A DNA stretch of 47,293 bases from Alphaproteobacteria bacterium (GCA_016776605.1 JADHTB010000028.1:1-47293); one strand, 5' to 3'; positions 18,450-26,998 are shown, counted from the first letter of the stretch. A program made the numbers and translations. Notes: generated by a model from the letters alone, not told the origin.

Positions 18450-19145
18450 ATGGAAAACATCATGATCACAGGCGCCTCCCGGGGCATTGGGTTGGAGTTC
18501 GTTCGCCAGTACAATGCCGATGATTGGCGCATCTTCGCCTGCTGCCGCACACCTGGGCAGGCAAGCGAATTAAACGACATCGCCGCCCAGTCGGATGGCC
18601 GTGTCACGGTTCACCAATTGGACGTGGATGACACTGCCTCCGTCACGGCCCTAAAAGCGGAATTGGGCAATCAGCCCCTGGATGTTTTGTTGAACAACGC
18701 CGGCATCATGGGACAGCGCAATGCCGCCAGGGGTAATATCGATTATGCTGCCTGGCAGGGCGCCATGAACACCAATGTGCTTGGCCCCATGCGCGTGGCC
18801 GAGGCATTTGCCGACAATGTCGCGGCCAGCACCCAGAAAAAACTGATCACGATTTCCTCGCGCATGGGTTCAATCAGCGAAACCACCGCCACCAATTCCA
18901 TCGTGTACCGGTCTTCCAAGGCCGCCGTAAACATGGTGATGAAAATTCTGGCCAACGATCTGGGCCGACAAGGGGTCATCGCCACCTGTTTTCATCCCGG
19001 CTGGGTACGCACGGACATGGGCGGCACGGGCGCCGATATTTCGGTGGAGGAAAGCGCCGGCGGCATCCGCCAGGTCATCGCCGGATTGAATGCCGCGGAC
19101 AACGGCGGCTTCCGTAATTACGATGGCGGAATTATCCAATGGTAG
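18450..19145 (+). CDS. Short-chain dehydrogenase/reductase
   Basis: The 231-residue Rossmann-fold enzyme has the cofactor motif G-A-S-R-G-I-G at 8-14, N-N-A-G at about 81-84, and catalytic Ser (T-I-S-S) and Y-R-S-S-K. The shape resembles the CsgA/carbonyl-reductase-like subgroup. The Arg in G-A-S-R-G-I-G is compatible with NADPH use. The substrate is unknown. It starts 44 bp after the transporter gene and is the last gene of this run; a strong terminator-type hairpin lies 205 bp downstream. Confidence 0.87.
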   Translation: MENIMITGASRGIGLEFVRQYNADDWRIFACCRTPGQASELNDIAAQSDGRVTVHQLDVDDTASVTALKAELGNQPLDVLLNNAGIMGQRNAARGNIDYAAWQGAMNTNVLGPMRVAEAFADNVAASTQKKLITISSRMGSISETTATNSIVYRSSKAAVNMVMKILANDLGRQGVIATCFHPGWVRTDMGGTGADISVEESAGGIRQVIAGLNAADNGGFRNYDGGIIQW

Positions 19146-19350
19146 GCACGGCGGTTTAAAATTGCCCTTGATTTATTTGACATAATATCCTAGCCTTTTC
19201 CCATCGAAACGCAATGGGAGAGGCGATTGAACGCAACGCCACCTGACCATTCAAAACGAACCAAAACTCGATCTCGTGGTCGAGAGATGGGGCGGCTCGA
19301 CAGACAAAGCTTCATACAGCACTGTGGCCAAGCCCCGTTGGATCAAACAG
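19146..19350 (+). ncRNA. Possible small RNA (low confidence)
   Basis: The 335-bp stretch between the SDR and cupin genes has no convincing frame. It holds a local hairpin CTCGA/TCGAG at about 19268-19284, a GGGGC/GCCCC pairing at about 19290-19337, and then a strong terminator at 19351-19387. A short RNA ending at that terminator would explain why the terminator lies over 200 bp from the SDR stop. Only weak promoter-like AT-rich sequence is seen near 19168-19192. It matches no RNA family I recognise. Confidence 0.25.
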
Positions 19351-19387
19351 AAAAGCCCCGCGCAGCTGACCAGCTCGCGGGGCTTTT
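19351..19387. terminator. Strong bidirectional terminator hairpin
   Basis: AAAAGCCCCGCG and CGCGGGGCTTTT form a perfect 12-bp stem extended by AGCT/AGCT around the loop GACC. The A-run on one side and T-run on the other allow factor-independent termination on either strand. Confidence 0.85.
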
Positions 19388-19481
19388 ATGTGTTTTCGCG
19401 CAGGCGCGGTTCTCAATCATTTTCACGGCGCGGGTTTCGTGCAACGCTACCTCCAGCAAAATAACCAGGAGGAAATGCGCC

Positions 19482-20030
19482 ATGTTAAGACCCGTCCGCC
19501 GAATCGTTACCGGTCATGACAGCCAGGGGAAATCCATTGTCCTTAGCGACGCTCCCTCGCCCCATGTCTTGGAAAACCCCACCCAAGAGGGGCGCGGCCT
19601 GACGGATTTATGGCGCACGGACGCCACCCCGGCCAGCAACAGCGGCAATGACGATGCCGCCGATACGCAGGTCACCCTGGCGCCGCCCGGCCAGGGTAGC
19701 GTCTTTCGCTATTTCCAGATCAGGCCGGCCGACTGGGATGCGGATATCACGGCAGCGGAAAGGGCCCAGCGGGATGCAGACAATTTCGCCAAAATGGGCG
19801 CCACCGGCGCCCATGACCATGCCTCCGCCCAGCCCGGCATGCACAAGACCAACACCGTCGATTACATCGTCCTGCTGTCAGGCAAGGTCAGCCTGATTCT
19901 TGATGATGGCGAGGTTGAAATGGAACCCATGGACGTGGTTGTCCAACGCGGCACCAACCACGCCTGGGTCAACCATGGCGATGAACCCGCCGTCCTGGCC
20001 GGCATTTTGATCGACGCCGAACCAGTCTAA
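19482..20030 (+). CDS. Cupin domain protein
   Basis: The 182-residue protein has a single cupin barrel in its C-terminal half: G-A-H-D-H-A (about 108-113) carries the first metal-binding His pair, V-D-Y-I-V-L-L-S-G-K-V the middle strand, and R-G-T-N-H-A-W the second-motif His. A conserved T-D-L-W segment lies near 47-50. This type includes small dioxygenases and sugar- or acid-binding proteins; the activity cannot be told. AGGAGG lies 9 bases before ATG 19482, which decides the start against a longer open frame. It converges with metH across repeat D. Confidence 0.8.
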   Translation: MLRPVRRIVTGHDSQGKSIVLSDAPSPHVLENPTQEGRGLTDLWRTDATPASNSGNDDAADTQVTLAPPGQGSVFRYFQIRPADWDADITAAERAQRDADNFAKMGATGAHDHASAQPGMHKTNTVDYIVLLSGKVSLILDDGEVEMEPMDVVVQRGTNHAWVNHGDEPAVLAGILIDAEPV

Positions 20031-20170
20031 AGCAATTTAGAAATAGCGAAATGGAGTTAGACCGCGACGGCGGTCCGGCGCCCCTGCGCCGCCCCCGTGG
20101 AGTGGTGCGCCAAAGGCGCACTTGCGTGAACGACAAAACAAGATGTGTTTCGACAAAAACCGAAACATGT
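20031..20170. repeat. Hairpin-rich spacer beside repeat D
   Basis: The spacer holds several small inverted repeats: GACCGC/GCGGTC at about 20060-20075, GTGCGCC/GGCGCAC at about 20105-20122, and AGATGTGTTTCG/CGAAACATGTCT at about 20140-20171. It starts with AGCAATTTAGAAA, resembling the left end of the CTAG repeats. No frame in it looks coding. Confidence 0.5.
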
Positions 20171-20275
20171 CTAGAGCAATTTTTAATTAACTAAAATCGC
20201 ATTCGCGACTTAAGTAATTGGTTCAATTGCTCTATTTTTGAGAGTCTGAGCGCATTTTCTTCGAATGCGCTCTAG
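20171..20275. repeat. Intergenic CTAG repeat, copy D
   Basis: This full-length copy is very similar to B1 at 4323-4427. It begins CTAGAGCAATTTT and ends GAATGCGCTCTAG. It lies between the convergent cupin and metH genes, and its last CTAG supplies the metH TAG stop on the minus strand. Confidence 0.85.
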
Positions 20276-23200
20276 ACGCTGAAATACTTTGCCTGGGGGT
20301 GATGCACGATGATGGCGGAGGTCGATTGCTCCGGATGCAGCTGGTCCTCGTCACCCATCACCAACCCAATTCGATCAGCGTCCAGCAACGTCAGTATCTT
20401 GCGCTGATCGGACATGGTCGGGCAGGCCGGATAACCAAAGGAATAGCGCGAACCGCGATAACCCTGGTTGAGCAGAGCGTCGTTGTCGCGGGCATCCTGA
20501 TCGCCGAATCCCAGTTCCCCCCTGATCCGTTTGTGCACGTACTCCGCCATGGCCTCGGCCATTTCGACGCCCAGGCCATGCAGGTACAGATAGTCCTGGT
20601 AATGGTCGTCATCGAACCATTGCCGCGCCACTTCCGAGGCGTGCTGGCCAATGGTCACCGCCTGCAAGGCGATGATATCCCGTTCGCCGGTTGCCGCCTC
20701 GCGGAAGAAATCGGCGATGCACAAACCGCCCGCGCGGTTCTGCCGGGGCAGGGAAAACCGTGCCACCTCGTCGTCGCTGGCGGGGTCATATAAGACCAGG
20801 TCGTCACCATCGCTGGCGGCCGGAAAATAGCCATAAACTGCCTGCGGCCGCAGAATATCCTCGGCCTCGCAACGGGCCACCAAGTCCAGCAGGATCGGCT
20901 TTATCTCGGTGCGGGCCCACTTCATATATTCCGCCAGGGGCCGGCCGCGCTTGCGGTAGCCCCAATGGAATTGATACAGCATGCGTTCGTTCAGATACGG
21001 CAACAGCGCCTTAATCCCCACCTGTTCGATCAGGCGATGGCCAAGAAACGGCGCCTTGGGGACATCCACGCCCTTATGCAATTCCTCGCGCCGGGTGCGT
21101 ACTTCCTCCAGATTAAGGGGCCGCGGCATCAGGGTTGGCTGGCCCAGCTTACGCCGTTGATTGGTGGGCCGGCCTTCGCGTTTGCTATCCCGTTCGGCGA
21201 TATAGGCATCGAAACCGCCATCCACCACCTTGGCCATTAGATCCAGGCCGTCAAAAGCATCGCGGGCATAGGCGACCCGGCCGGCAGAAACCGCATAGGC
21301 CTGCGCGCAATCCTCCTCGACAAAGCCACGTGTCAACGCGGCCCCGCCCAGCATCACCGGCAGATTAATATGTTGCCGGGACATCTCTTCCAGATTTTCA
21401 CGCATGATGGTGGTTGATTTGACCAGCAGGCCGGACATCCCGACCGCATCGGCATTATGTTCCTTGGCCGCGTCGATAATTGCCGCGATAGGCTGTTTGA
21501 TGCCCAGATTGATCACCTGATAGCCGTTGTTGGTCAGGATGATATCGACCAGATTTTTGCCTATATCATGCACGTCGCCCTTGACCGTGGCCAAAACGAT
21601 GGTGCCCTTCTGGCTATCCGCGCTGCGCTCCATATACGGTTCCAAATAAGCCACGGAGGCCTTCATGGTCTCGGCTGATTGCAGCACGAAGGGTAATTGC
21701 ATCTGGCCCGAGCCGAACAATTCACCCACCACCTTCATGCCGCCCAACAGGATATCGTTGACGATTTCCAGTGGGGTAAGAGTCTGCATGGCCTCTTCCA
21801 GATCATCTTCCAGGCCGGGCCGGTCGCCATCGATGATCCGCAGTTTTAAGCGTTCCTCGACGGATGCGGGACGCTCCTTTTTCACCGTGGCGGCCGTGCG
21901 GTCCTCGAACAGAGCAATAAAGGCATGCAGGGGGTCATAGCCTTCGGCCCGGCGGTCATAGATTAGATCCTCGGCCGCCTTTGCCTCATCCGCCGGGATC
22001 GAATGCAGGGGCAGAATCTTCGACAGATGCAGAATGGCCCCGGTCATGCCACGGTCCAGGGCATGCTGCAAAAAGACCGAATTCAGCACATGGCGGGCCG
22101 CCGGTTTCAAACCAAACGAGATGTTGGACAGCCCCAGGATGATCTGGCATTTCGGCAGTTCCTTAGCGATCCGTTCGATTGCGTCCAGGGTTTCCAGGCC
22201 AAGGCGCCGATCATCCGCATTGCCGGTGCAAATAGTGAAAGTCAGCGGATCGAACAACAGATCCTCGGGCGCCAGACCATGCTGATGGACGGCGTAATCA
22301 TGCAGCCGCTTAGCCATCTCAACCTTGGCATCCGCTGTTTTGGCCATGCCCTCTTCATCAATGGTCAGGGCGATGACGCCGCAGCCGAACTTCCGTGCCA
22401 GGGCAAGGCGCATGGCGGCGGGCTCTTCGCCATCCTCGAAATTGATGGAGTTGATCAGGGCCTTGCCTCCGTACAGTTTCAATGCGCCTTCCAACACCGG
22501 ATATTCCGTTGAATCAATGACCAGCGGGGCATGCACGGCGCCGCGCATGCGGCCAACCATGGCGCTCATATCGACCAGTTCGTTCCGGCCCACGAAGGCG
22601 GTGCAAAGATCCAGGGCGTGGGAACCCTCCTTGGCCTGCTCGCGGCCCATGGCGATGCAGCCGTCCCAATCTTCGGCTTCCTGCAACTCGCGGAATTTTT
22701 TCGAACCGTTGGCATTGCAACGCTCGCCGATGGACAAATAGGCGTTCTCCTGCCGATAGGGAGTCTGCCCGTACAGGGATGCGACGCCCGGCACCCATTC
22801 AGACTGCCGCGCCGTGGGCTTTGGCCGCCGGCCCTGACCCAGCCCCTCCAACATGTCATTCAAGGCCTTGATATGGGTTGTTATGGTGCCGCAACAGCCG
22901 CCAATCAGATTGACGCCATCCTCGACCACGAAGCGGCGGGCCCAATCGGCCAGTTCCTCGGGCGCCAGTGGATAGCTGGGCTGGCCATCAACCAATTCCG
23001 GCAGCCCGGCGTTGGGTTGTATCGTAATGATGCCGGGCCATTGTTCCGACAGCCAACGCACATGCTCCGCCATTTCCCGCGGGCCGGTGGCGCAGTTGAG
23101 GCCCATGGCCTCCACGCCCAGAGCATGAATGACCGTTGCCGCCGCCGCGATATCGGTGCCGACCAGCATGGTTCCGGTGGTTTCCACGGTTATCTGCGTA

Positions 23201-23760
23201 AACAGCGGCACTTCATGGCCGGCCCGGGCCATAGCGATGCGGGCCCCGTTGACCCCCGCCTTTAGCTGCAGAATATCCTGCACGGTTTCAATCATGATGC
23301 CGTCGACACCGCCGGCCAGCAAGCCGCCGGCCTGGACCGCCAGCGCGGCTTCAAGCTCGTCATAGGCAATCTGGCCCAGGCTGGGTAATTTGGTGCCCGG
23401 CCCGATCGAGCCCAGTACGTAGCGGCGCACCCCATCGCGGCTGAAATCGTCCTGGGCCTCGCGGGCCAGTTCCGCTGCCCGGCTGTTTATTTCATGGGCC
23501 CGGTCAGCCAAGTCGAATTCGGCCAGGGTGATGGGCGAGCCGCCAAAGGTATTGGTCAACAGGATATCGGCGCCAGCGGCAACGAAGCCGCTCTGGATTT
23601 CGCGGACAATATCCGGGCGGCTCAGATTAAGCACCTCGGTGCAATTCTCCTGGCCCCAATAGTCGATCTCGACATCAAGGTCAGCCTGCTGCACGCGGCT
23701 GCCCATGGCGCCATCGCACAGCAATACTTCCTCGCGCAGATGCGCTAATAAATCCGTCAT
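20272..23760 (-). CDS. metH: Cobalamin-dependent methionine synthase (MetH)
   Basis: The 1162-residue modular enzyme transfers methyl from 5-methyltetrahydrofolate to homocysteine through cobalamin. The homocysteine domain (about 1-310) has its zinc cysteines in G-L-N-C-A-T-G (near 220) and G-G-C-C-G-T (near 287). The folate domain (about 340-610) starts with E-R-C-N-A-N-G-S. The cobalamin module has the axial His in K-G-D-V-H-D-I-G-K-N near 727, and the C-terminal activation domain (about 870-1160) binds SAM for reactivation. ATG 23760 overlaps the metF stop by ATGA, so an open N-terminal extension is rejected. The TAG stop comes from repeat D. Confidence 0.96.
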   Translation of the reverse strand: MTDLLAHLREEVLLCDGAMGSRVQQADLDVEIDYWGQENCTEVLNLSRPDIVREIQSGFVAAGADILLTNTFGGSPITLAEFDLADRAHEINSRAAELAREAQDDFSRDGVRRYVLGSIGPGTKLPSLGQIAYDELEAALAVQAGGLLAGGVDGIMIETVQDILQLKAGVNGARIAMARAGHEVPLFTQITVETTGTMLVGTDIAAAATVIHALGVEAMGLNCATGPREMAEHVRWLSEQWPGIITIQPNAGLPELVDGQPSYPLAPEELADWARRFVVEDGVNLIGGCCGTITTHIKALNDMLEGLGQGRRPKPTARQSEWVPGVASLYGQTPYRQENAYLSIGERCNANGSKKFRELQEAEDWDGCIAMGREQAKEGSHALDLCTAFVGRNELVDMSAMVGRMRGAVHAPLVIDSTEYPVLEGALKLYGGKALINSINFEDGEEPAAMRLALARKFGCGVIALTIDEEGMAKTADAKVEMAKRLHDYAVHQHGLAPEDLLFDPLTFTICTGNADDRRLGLETLDAIERIAKELPKCQIILGLSNISFGLKPAARHVLNSVFLQHALDRGMTGAILHLSKILPLHSIPADEAKAAEDLIYDRRAEGYDPLHAFIALFEDRTAATVKKERPASVEERLKLRIIDGDRPGLEDDLEEAMQTLTPLEIVNDILLGGMKVVGELFGSGQMQLPFVLQSAETMKASVAYLEPYMERSADSQKGTIVLATVKGDVHDIGKNLVDIILTNNGYQVINLGIKQPIAAIIDAAKEHNADAVGMSGLLVKSTTIMRENLEEMSRQHINLPVMLGGAALTRGFVEEDCAQAYAVSAGRVAYARDAFDGLDLMAKVVDGGFDAYIAERDSKREGRPTNQRRKLGQPTLMPRPLNLEEVRTRREELHKGVDVPKAPFLGHRLIEQVGIKALLPYLNERMLYQFHWGYRKRGRPLAEYMKWARTEIKPILLDLVARCEAEDILRPQAVYGYFPAASDGDDLVLYDPASDDEVARFSLPRQNRAGGLCIADFFREAATGERDIIALQAVTIGQHASEVARQWFDDDHYQDYLYLHGLGVEMAEAMAEYVHKRIRGELGFGDQDARDNDALLNQGYRGSRYSFGYPACPTMSDQRKILTLLDADRIGLVMGDEDQLHPEQSTSAIIVHHPQAKYFSV

Positions 23761-24677
23761 GTGGGCGTTCCCCCCTGCCCGTCGCCCTTGGGACGCAGAC
23801 CCAGTATATGGCAGATCGCATAAGTCAGATCGGCCCTGTTCAATGTGTAAAAATGAAAATCGGTCACCCCGGCGGTTTGCAGCCGCCGGCATTGTTCCGA
23901 GGCCGCCGTGACGGCGACGATTTTCCGGGTTTCAGGATCGTCTTCCAGACCCTCGAACAGATGCGCCATCCAGACCGGCATGGCGGCGCCACAGGCTTTG
24001 GCAAAGCGGCTCGCCTGTACGAAATTAGTAACCGGCAGGATACCCGGCACGATGGGCACCCAGATCCCGGCGGCGCGGGCCCGTTCCAGGAAACGCAGAT
24101 AGGTGTCCGCATCAAAGAAGAATTGCGTTATGGCGCGATTGGCGCCGGCATCGATCTTACGTTTTAAATTATCCAGGTCGGCCTGACTGGATGGTGAATT
24201 AGGATGCATTTCCGGGTAAGCGGCCACGGATATCTCGAAATTTTCCACCTGCCGCAGACCGGCGACCAGCTCCGCCGCGTTGGCATAACCGTCCGGGTGG
24301 TTCTTGAAATTTTCCTCACCATCCGGCGCATCGCCACGCAAGGCAACCAAATGCCGGACCCCCTTGTCCCAGTAACCTTTGGCAATGGCGTTGACTTCAT
24401 CGCGGCTGGAGCCGACGCAGGTCAAATGGGCGGCACAGGGCAAGCCGCCTTCATCTTGTATGCGGATGACGGTATCATGGGTGCGCTGACGGGTACTGCC
24501 GCCCGCCCCATAGGTAACCGAGACGAAGGTAGGCCGCAGCGGGCGCAGACGCTCCATGGCCTGCCATAATTGCGCGGCCATGGCATCGGTCTTCGGCGGG
24601 AAAAATTCGAACGAAACCGATAGCGGACCCATGGCGTTCGATGAGAACACGCGGCTATCCTGTATGGGTGGCATCAT
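23757..24677 (-). CDS. metF: 5,10-methylenetetrahydrofolate reductase (MetF)
   Basis: This flavoenzyme makes 5-methyltetrahydrofolate, the methyl donor used by MetH. The 306-residue barrel protein has the start motif F-E-F-F-P-P-K-T, S-V-T-Y-G-A-G-G-S-T for folate and FAD binding, H-L-V-A-L-R-G-D, and I-T-Q-F-F-F-D. It overlaps both neighbours by 4 bp: the upstream ArsR-methyltransferase gene and metH downstream. This makes a translationally coupled three-gene unit for the methionine cycle. Confidence 0.95.
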   Translation of the reverse strand: MMPPIQDSRVFSSNAMGPLSVSFEFFPPKTDAMAAQLWQAMERLRPLRPTFVSVTYGAGGSTRQRTHDTVIRIQDEGGLPCAAHLTCVGSSRDEVNAIAKGYWDKGVRHLVALRGDAPDGEENFKNHPDGYANAAELVAGLRQVENFEISVAAYPEMHPNSPSSQADLDNLKRKIDAGANRAITQFFFDADTYLRFLERARAAGIWVPIVPGILPVTNFVQASRFAKACGAAMPVWMAHLFEGLEDDPETRKIVAVTAASEQCRRLQTAGVTDFHFYTLNRADLTYAICHILGLRPKGDGQGGTPT

Positions 24678-25618
24678 GATGGGGCAACCTCTTCGCGTAG
24701 GGCAAGCCAGATCAATACAGTCAAACTCCGGCCGGCTAATTCAATCGGCGCCTGAACCTGTAACCCGGCCTGGGCACACCAGGCGCTGACCTGCTCCGGC
24801 TCGAAACCCAGCCAGCGGTGTTGATGGTCGGTACGCAGAAATTCCTGATCGTGGCTAGCGAAATCAACCACCAAAAGCTTGCCGCCCGGACGCAAGGTCT
24901 GCGCCGCCTCGGAAATCACGACGGCCGGATCTTCGGCGTAGTGCAGCACCTGATGCACCACCAACACGTCGAATTCACCCGACGGCAGTTGCAAATTATA
25001 CATGTCACCATGGCGTACCTGGCAGTGACGATGGCCGGCCTCTTCCAGCTTGGCGCGGGCAATTTGCAGCATTTCATGGGATAGATCGATGCCCGTTCCG
25101 CGCTTGATGCGCGAGGCAAAAACCTCGAGAATGCGGCCGGTGCCGGTGCCGATATCCAAAAAGTCGTTTATCGGACCATCGCCGACGGCGTTCAATAACG
25201 CTGCCTCCACCTCCCGCTCCGGCACATAGAGAGAACGGATTTCATCCCAACGATCGGCGTTGGCGCGAAAATAATCCGCCGCCGATGCCGCCCTGACCTG
25301 CTTGATCGCCCCTAACCGGCTTAGATCCCGGGACAGGGCATCATCGCAGGCGGGCACCAGATCAACCAAGGTACGGGCCAGATGGGCACATTCGGAGGCA
25401 TCCGCCAGACGGTAATATGCCCACGTCCCTTCCCGGTGACGTTCCAGCAGGCCCGCCTCGCATAGCAGCTTTAAATGCCGGGAGACACGTGGCTGACTTT
25501 GCCCCAGAATCTGGGTCAATTCAGTCACCGTCAGTTCAGCATGGGCGCACAAGGCCAAAAGGCGCAACCGCGTCGGCTCGGCGGCCGCGCGCAGTCCCTG
25601 CAACAACAGTTCCATCAT
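24674..25618 (-). CDS. ArsR-family regulator fused to a SAM-dependent methyltransferase domain
   Basis: The 314-residue protein joins an ArsR-type winged helix (about 1-90, with recognition part Q-S-Q-P-R-V-S-R-H-L-K-L-L) to a class I methyltransferase domain (about 130-270, SAM loop L-D-I-G-T-G-T-G-R). It is the first gene of the metF-metH operon with ATGA coupling. Proteins of this build beside metF/metH are known from alphaproteobacteria and are thought to sense SAM or S-adenosylhomocysteine. Here autoregulation of the operon is inferred, supported by a near-palindrome at 25687-25702. Whether the methyltransferase part is catalytic or only a sensor is open. Confidence 0.88.
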   Translation of the reverse strand: MMELLLQGLRAAAEPTRLRLLALCAHAELTVTELTQILGQSQPRVSRHLKLLCEAGLLERHREGTWAYYRLADASECAHLARTLVDLVPACDDALSRDLSRLGAIKQVRAASAADYFRANADRWDEIRSLYVPEREVEAALLNAVGDGPINDFLDIGTGTGRILEVFASRIKRGTGIDLSHEMLQIARAKLEEAGHRHCQVRHGDMYNLQLPSGEFDVLVVHQVLHYAEDPAVVISEAAQTLRPGGKLLVVDFASHDQEFLRTDHQHRWLGFEPEQVSAWCAQAGLQVQAPIELAGRSLTVLIWLALREEVAPS

Positions 25619-25686
25619 TTTGTCCCGATTGAGCTTGGTTCAAGACCCCACGTCATAACCGCCCCCTTTTCATGCGTCAAAACAAC

Positions 25687-25702
25687 ATAAAGATATTTTT
25701 AT
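25687..25702. promoter_or_regulatory. Candidate operator of the arsR-metF-metH operon
   Basis: ATAAAGATATTTTTAT is a 16-bp near-perfect palindrome (one mismatched pair) in a very AT-rich patch, about 70 bp upstream of the regulator start. ArsR-type regulators bind such AT-rich palindromes. The sequence shows the palindrome; the binding is inferred. Confidence 0.45.
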
Positions 25703-25763
25703 ATATATAGATTATTAAAACAAAGTAAAGACGGCATCATAGATCAGACAGCAGAACGAAAAT

Positions 25764-25791
25764 GAGCCCACCATCCGATGATGGTGGGCTC
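25764..25791. terminator. Terminator hairpin downstream of hsp20
   Basis: GAGCCCACCATC and GATGGTGGGCTC form a perfect 12-bp stem around CGAT. A CATTTTC run follows on the minus strand and CGCTTTT on the plus strand. It lies 94 bp after the hsp20 stop and would separate hsp20 from the methionine operon. Confidence 0.7.
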
Positions 25792-25835
25792 GCTTTTCCG
25801 TCCAAGGATGCCGGATCAGGGCAACCTCCAATCAA

Positions 25836-25887
25836 CTAGACCCACTTGCGCGGTGCAAGCGGGTCCAATTAATTGAAAATTGCGCTA
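25836..25887. repeat. CTAG repeat fragment, reversed (copy G)
   Basis: On the minus strand, 25887-25864 reads TAGCGCAATTTTCAATT and onward, matching the left end of copy B1. A 10-bp stem hairpin (GACCC...GGGTC, 25839-25865) follows, then a CTAG at 25836-25839. The TAG at its start is the stop codon of hsp20. Confidence 0.65.
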
Positions 25888-26313
25888 CGCAGCGGCTTTC
25901 AGAATTTCGATCCGCCTTGGTTTCATATGTTCCGGCGTATGATGCTCCAATTCCACGTGCAGCAGGCCGTTTTCCAATTTGGCGCCGGTTACCTTGACGT
26001 TTTCCGCCAATTGGAAGCGTCTTTCGAAACCCCTGCCGGCAATGCCGCGATGGAGATAATCGACCCCTTCACGCTCGGCTAGGGGCCGGCCTTCCACGAT
26101 CAGGGTGTTTTCATTCACCGTGATCTCGATATCAGCCTCGCCGAAGCCCGCGACCGCCATGGAAATGCGGTAGTCGTCTTCGACTTTTTCAATGTTATAG
26201 GGGGGATAGGGGTTCGCGGCCCCGTCACTTCGCCTCGCTGCATCAAACAGCTGGTCAAAACGGTCAAAGCCTACGGATGAACGCAATAGTGGTGCTAGAT
26301 CGTATCTACGCAT
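25885..26313 (-). CDS. Small heat shock protein (Hsp20/IbpA family)
   Basis: The 142-residue chaperone holds unfolding proteins in the cytosol. It starts M-R-R-Y-D-L-A-P-L-L-R, as class A bacterial sHsps do, has the alpha-crystallin domain at about 35-130 (Y-N-I-E-K, then A-V-A-G-F and the closing G-L-L-H-V-E-L) and a C-terminal R-R-I-E-I carrying the I-x-I anchor motif. AGGAGG lies 10 bases before ATG 26313. Upstream sit an RpoH-type promoter and a ROSE-like thermometer, so expression should be controlled by heat both in transcription and translation. The TAG stop is part of a reversed repeat fragment. Confidence 0.93.
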   Translation of the reverse strand: MRRYDLAPLLRSSVGFDRFDQLFDAARRSDGAANPYPPYNIEKVEDDYRISMAVAGFGEADIEITVNENTLIVEGRPLAEREGVDYLHRGIAGRGFERRFQLAENVKVTGAKLENGLLHVELEHHTPEHMKPRRIEILKAAA

Positions 26314-26415
26314 AGCGCGATACCCTCCTTTCGAAGCAATATCCAAAGTCGCTCGGACCCGCCAACATTGGCCGGGCCCGCATGTATGCCCGGACCCAAA
26401 AAAGGCATCCGGACA
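26314..26415 (-). promoter_or_regulatory. ROSE-like RNA thermometer in the hsp20 leader
   Basis: In the leader RNA the last hairpin (26343-26319) pairs TTGCT with the ribosome site AGGAG around the loop TCGAA, with GATA/TATC extending the stem. T-T-G-C-T opposite A-G-G-A-G, leaving a G-G pair, is the signature of ROSE elements of small heat shock genes. Two upstream hairpins (CCGGGC/GCCCGG, and GCCAA/TTGGC) complete the usual multi-hairpin layout. Heat would open the weak last stem and free the ribosome site. Confidence 0.78.
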
Positions 26416-26421
26416 ACCCTG

Positions 26422-26450
26422 ATGTAGGAAGCTTGTGGCTTGGTTTCAAG
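26422..26450 (-). promoter_or_regulatory. RpoH (sigma-32) type promoter of hsp20
   Basis: On the minus strand CTTGAAA (26450-26444) and CCTACAT (26428-26422) are 15 bp apart, close to the alphaproteobacterial heat shock consensus. The implied transcription start near 26415 gives a leader of about 100 bases that contains the ROSE-like element. Confidence 0.65.
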
Positions 26451-26520
26451 TCGGAGGGAATTGAATTTGTTAATCCTTTCGGGCCATAATCGCCCCATGA
26501 CGAGTATGGGATCGAGTATT

Positions 26521-26928
26521 ATGACGAGGAAGGCGCCGACCGCTTTTTTTGGCCGCACATTTGACGAAGCCATGGCGCTGACCCGTGAGGCACGGGACTA
26601 TCTGCGCGATTATGGCGAGGAAGAATCGCGGGAACTGGCCATCGAGATTTCCGCCCATTTCTCGGTGGAAATCATGCGCCTGACCTCGCGCCTGACCAAT
26701 ATGATGGCATGGCTACTGGTTCAGCGGGCTGTGCATCAGGGCGAATTGAGCCGCGAGGAAGTGCGCGAGGACAGTTGGCGCCTGGGCGGCAGCGAAATCT
26801 GTCTGAAAGAGAGCGCGATAGACCCCGAACAACTACCCCCCTACCTGTGCGATCTTATGCGCCGTAGCGAGCGTCTGTATCGGCGCATCGCCCGTTTGGA
26901 CGGCATGGTCGCGGGCGAGTCCAGCTAG
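26521..26928 (+). CDS. rcdA: RcdA / DUF1465 family protein
   Basis: In Caulobacter, RcdA is an adaptor that helps ClpXP degrade the cell-cycle regulator CtrA. This 135-residue protein is helical throughout (F-D-E-A-M-A-L-T-x-E-A-R-D-Y-L, then V-E-I-M-R-L-T-S-R-L-T-N-M-M-A-W-L-L) and matches the DUF1465 pattern, including W-R-L-G-G. I chose ATG 26521 because GGGA lies 9 bases before it; ATGs at 26497 and 26506 would add 8 or 5 residues. It is divergent from hsp20 and convergent with rpmE. The TAG stop lies in repeat F. Confidence 0.75.
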   Translation: MTRKAPTAFFGRTFDEAMALTREARDYLRDYGEEESRELAIEISAHFSVEIMRLTSRLTNMMAWLLVQRAVHQGELSREEVREDSWRLGGSEICLKESAIDPEQLPPYLCDLMRRSERLYRRIARLDGMVAGESS

Positions 26929-26998
26929 AGCATTTTCATTCCGAAAATGCTCAGACCTTTAGAATTAGAGCAGTTCAGGGATATTCTGAACTGCTTTA
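26925..26998. repeat. CTAG repeat, partial and reversed (copy F)
   Basis: 26925-26967 is the reverse complement of the right end of copy A (CTAGAGCATTTTC, GAAAATGCTCAGA, CTTTAGAATTA) with few changes. A second perfect hairpin (AGCAGTTCAG/CTGAACTGCT, 26968-26995) follows. It separates the convergent rcdA and rpmE genes; its first CTAG carries the rcdA stop codon. Confidence 0.8.

Noticed and set aside
23761..23892. N-terminal extension of MetH
   Set aside because: The added residues overlap metF in another frame and are unlike MetH; the ATGA overlap at 23757-23760 is the natural start.
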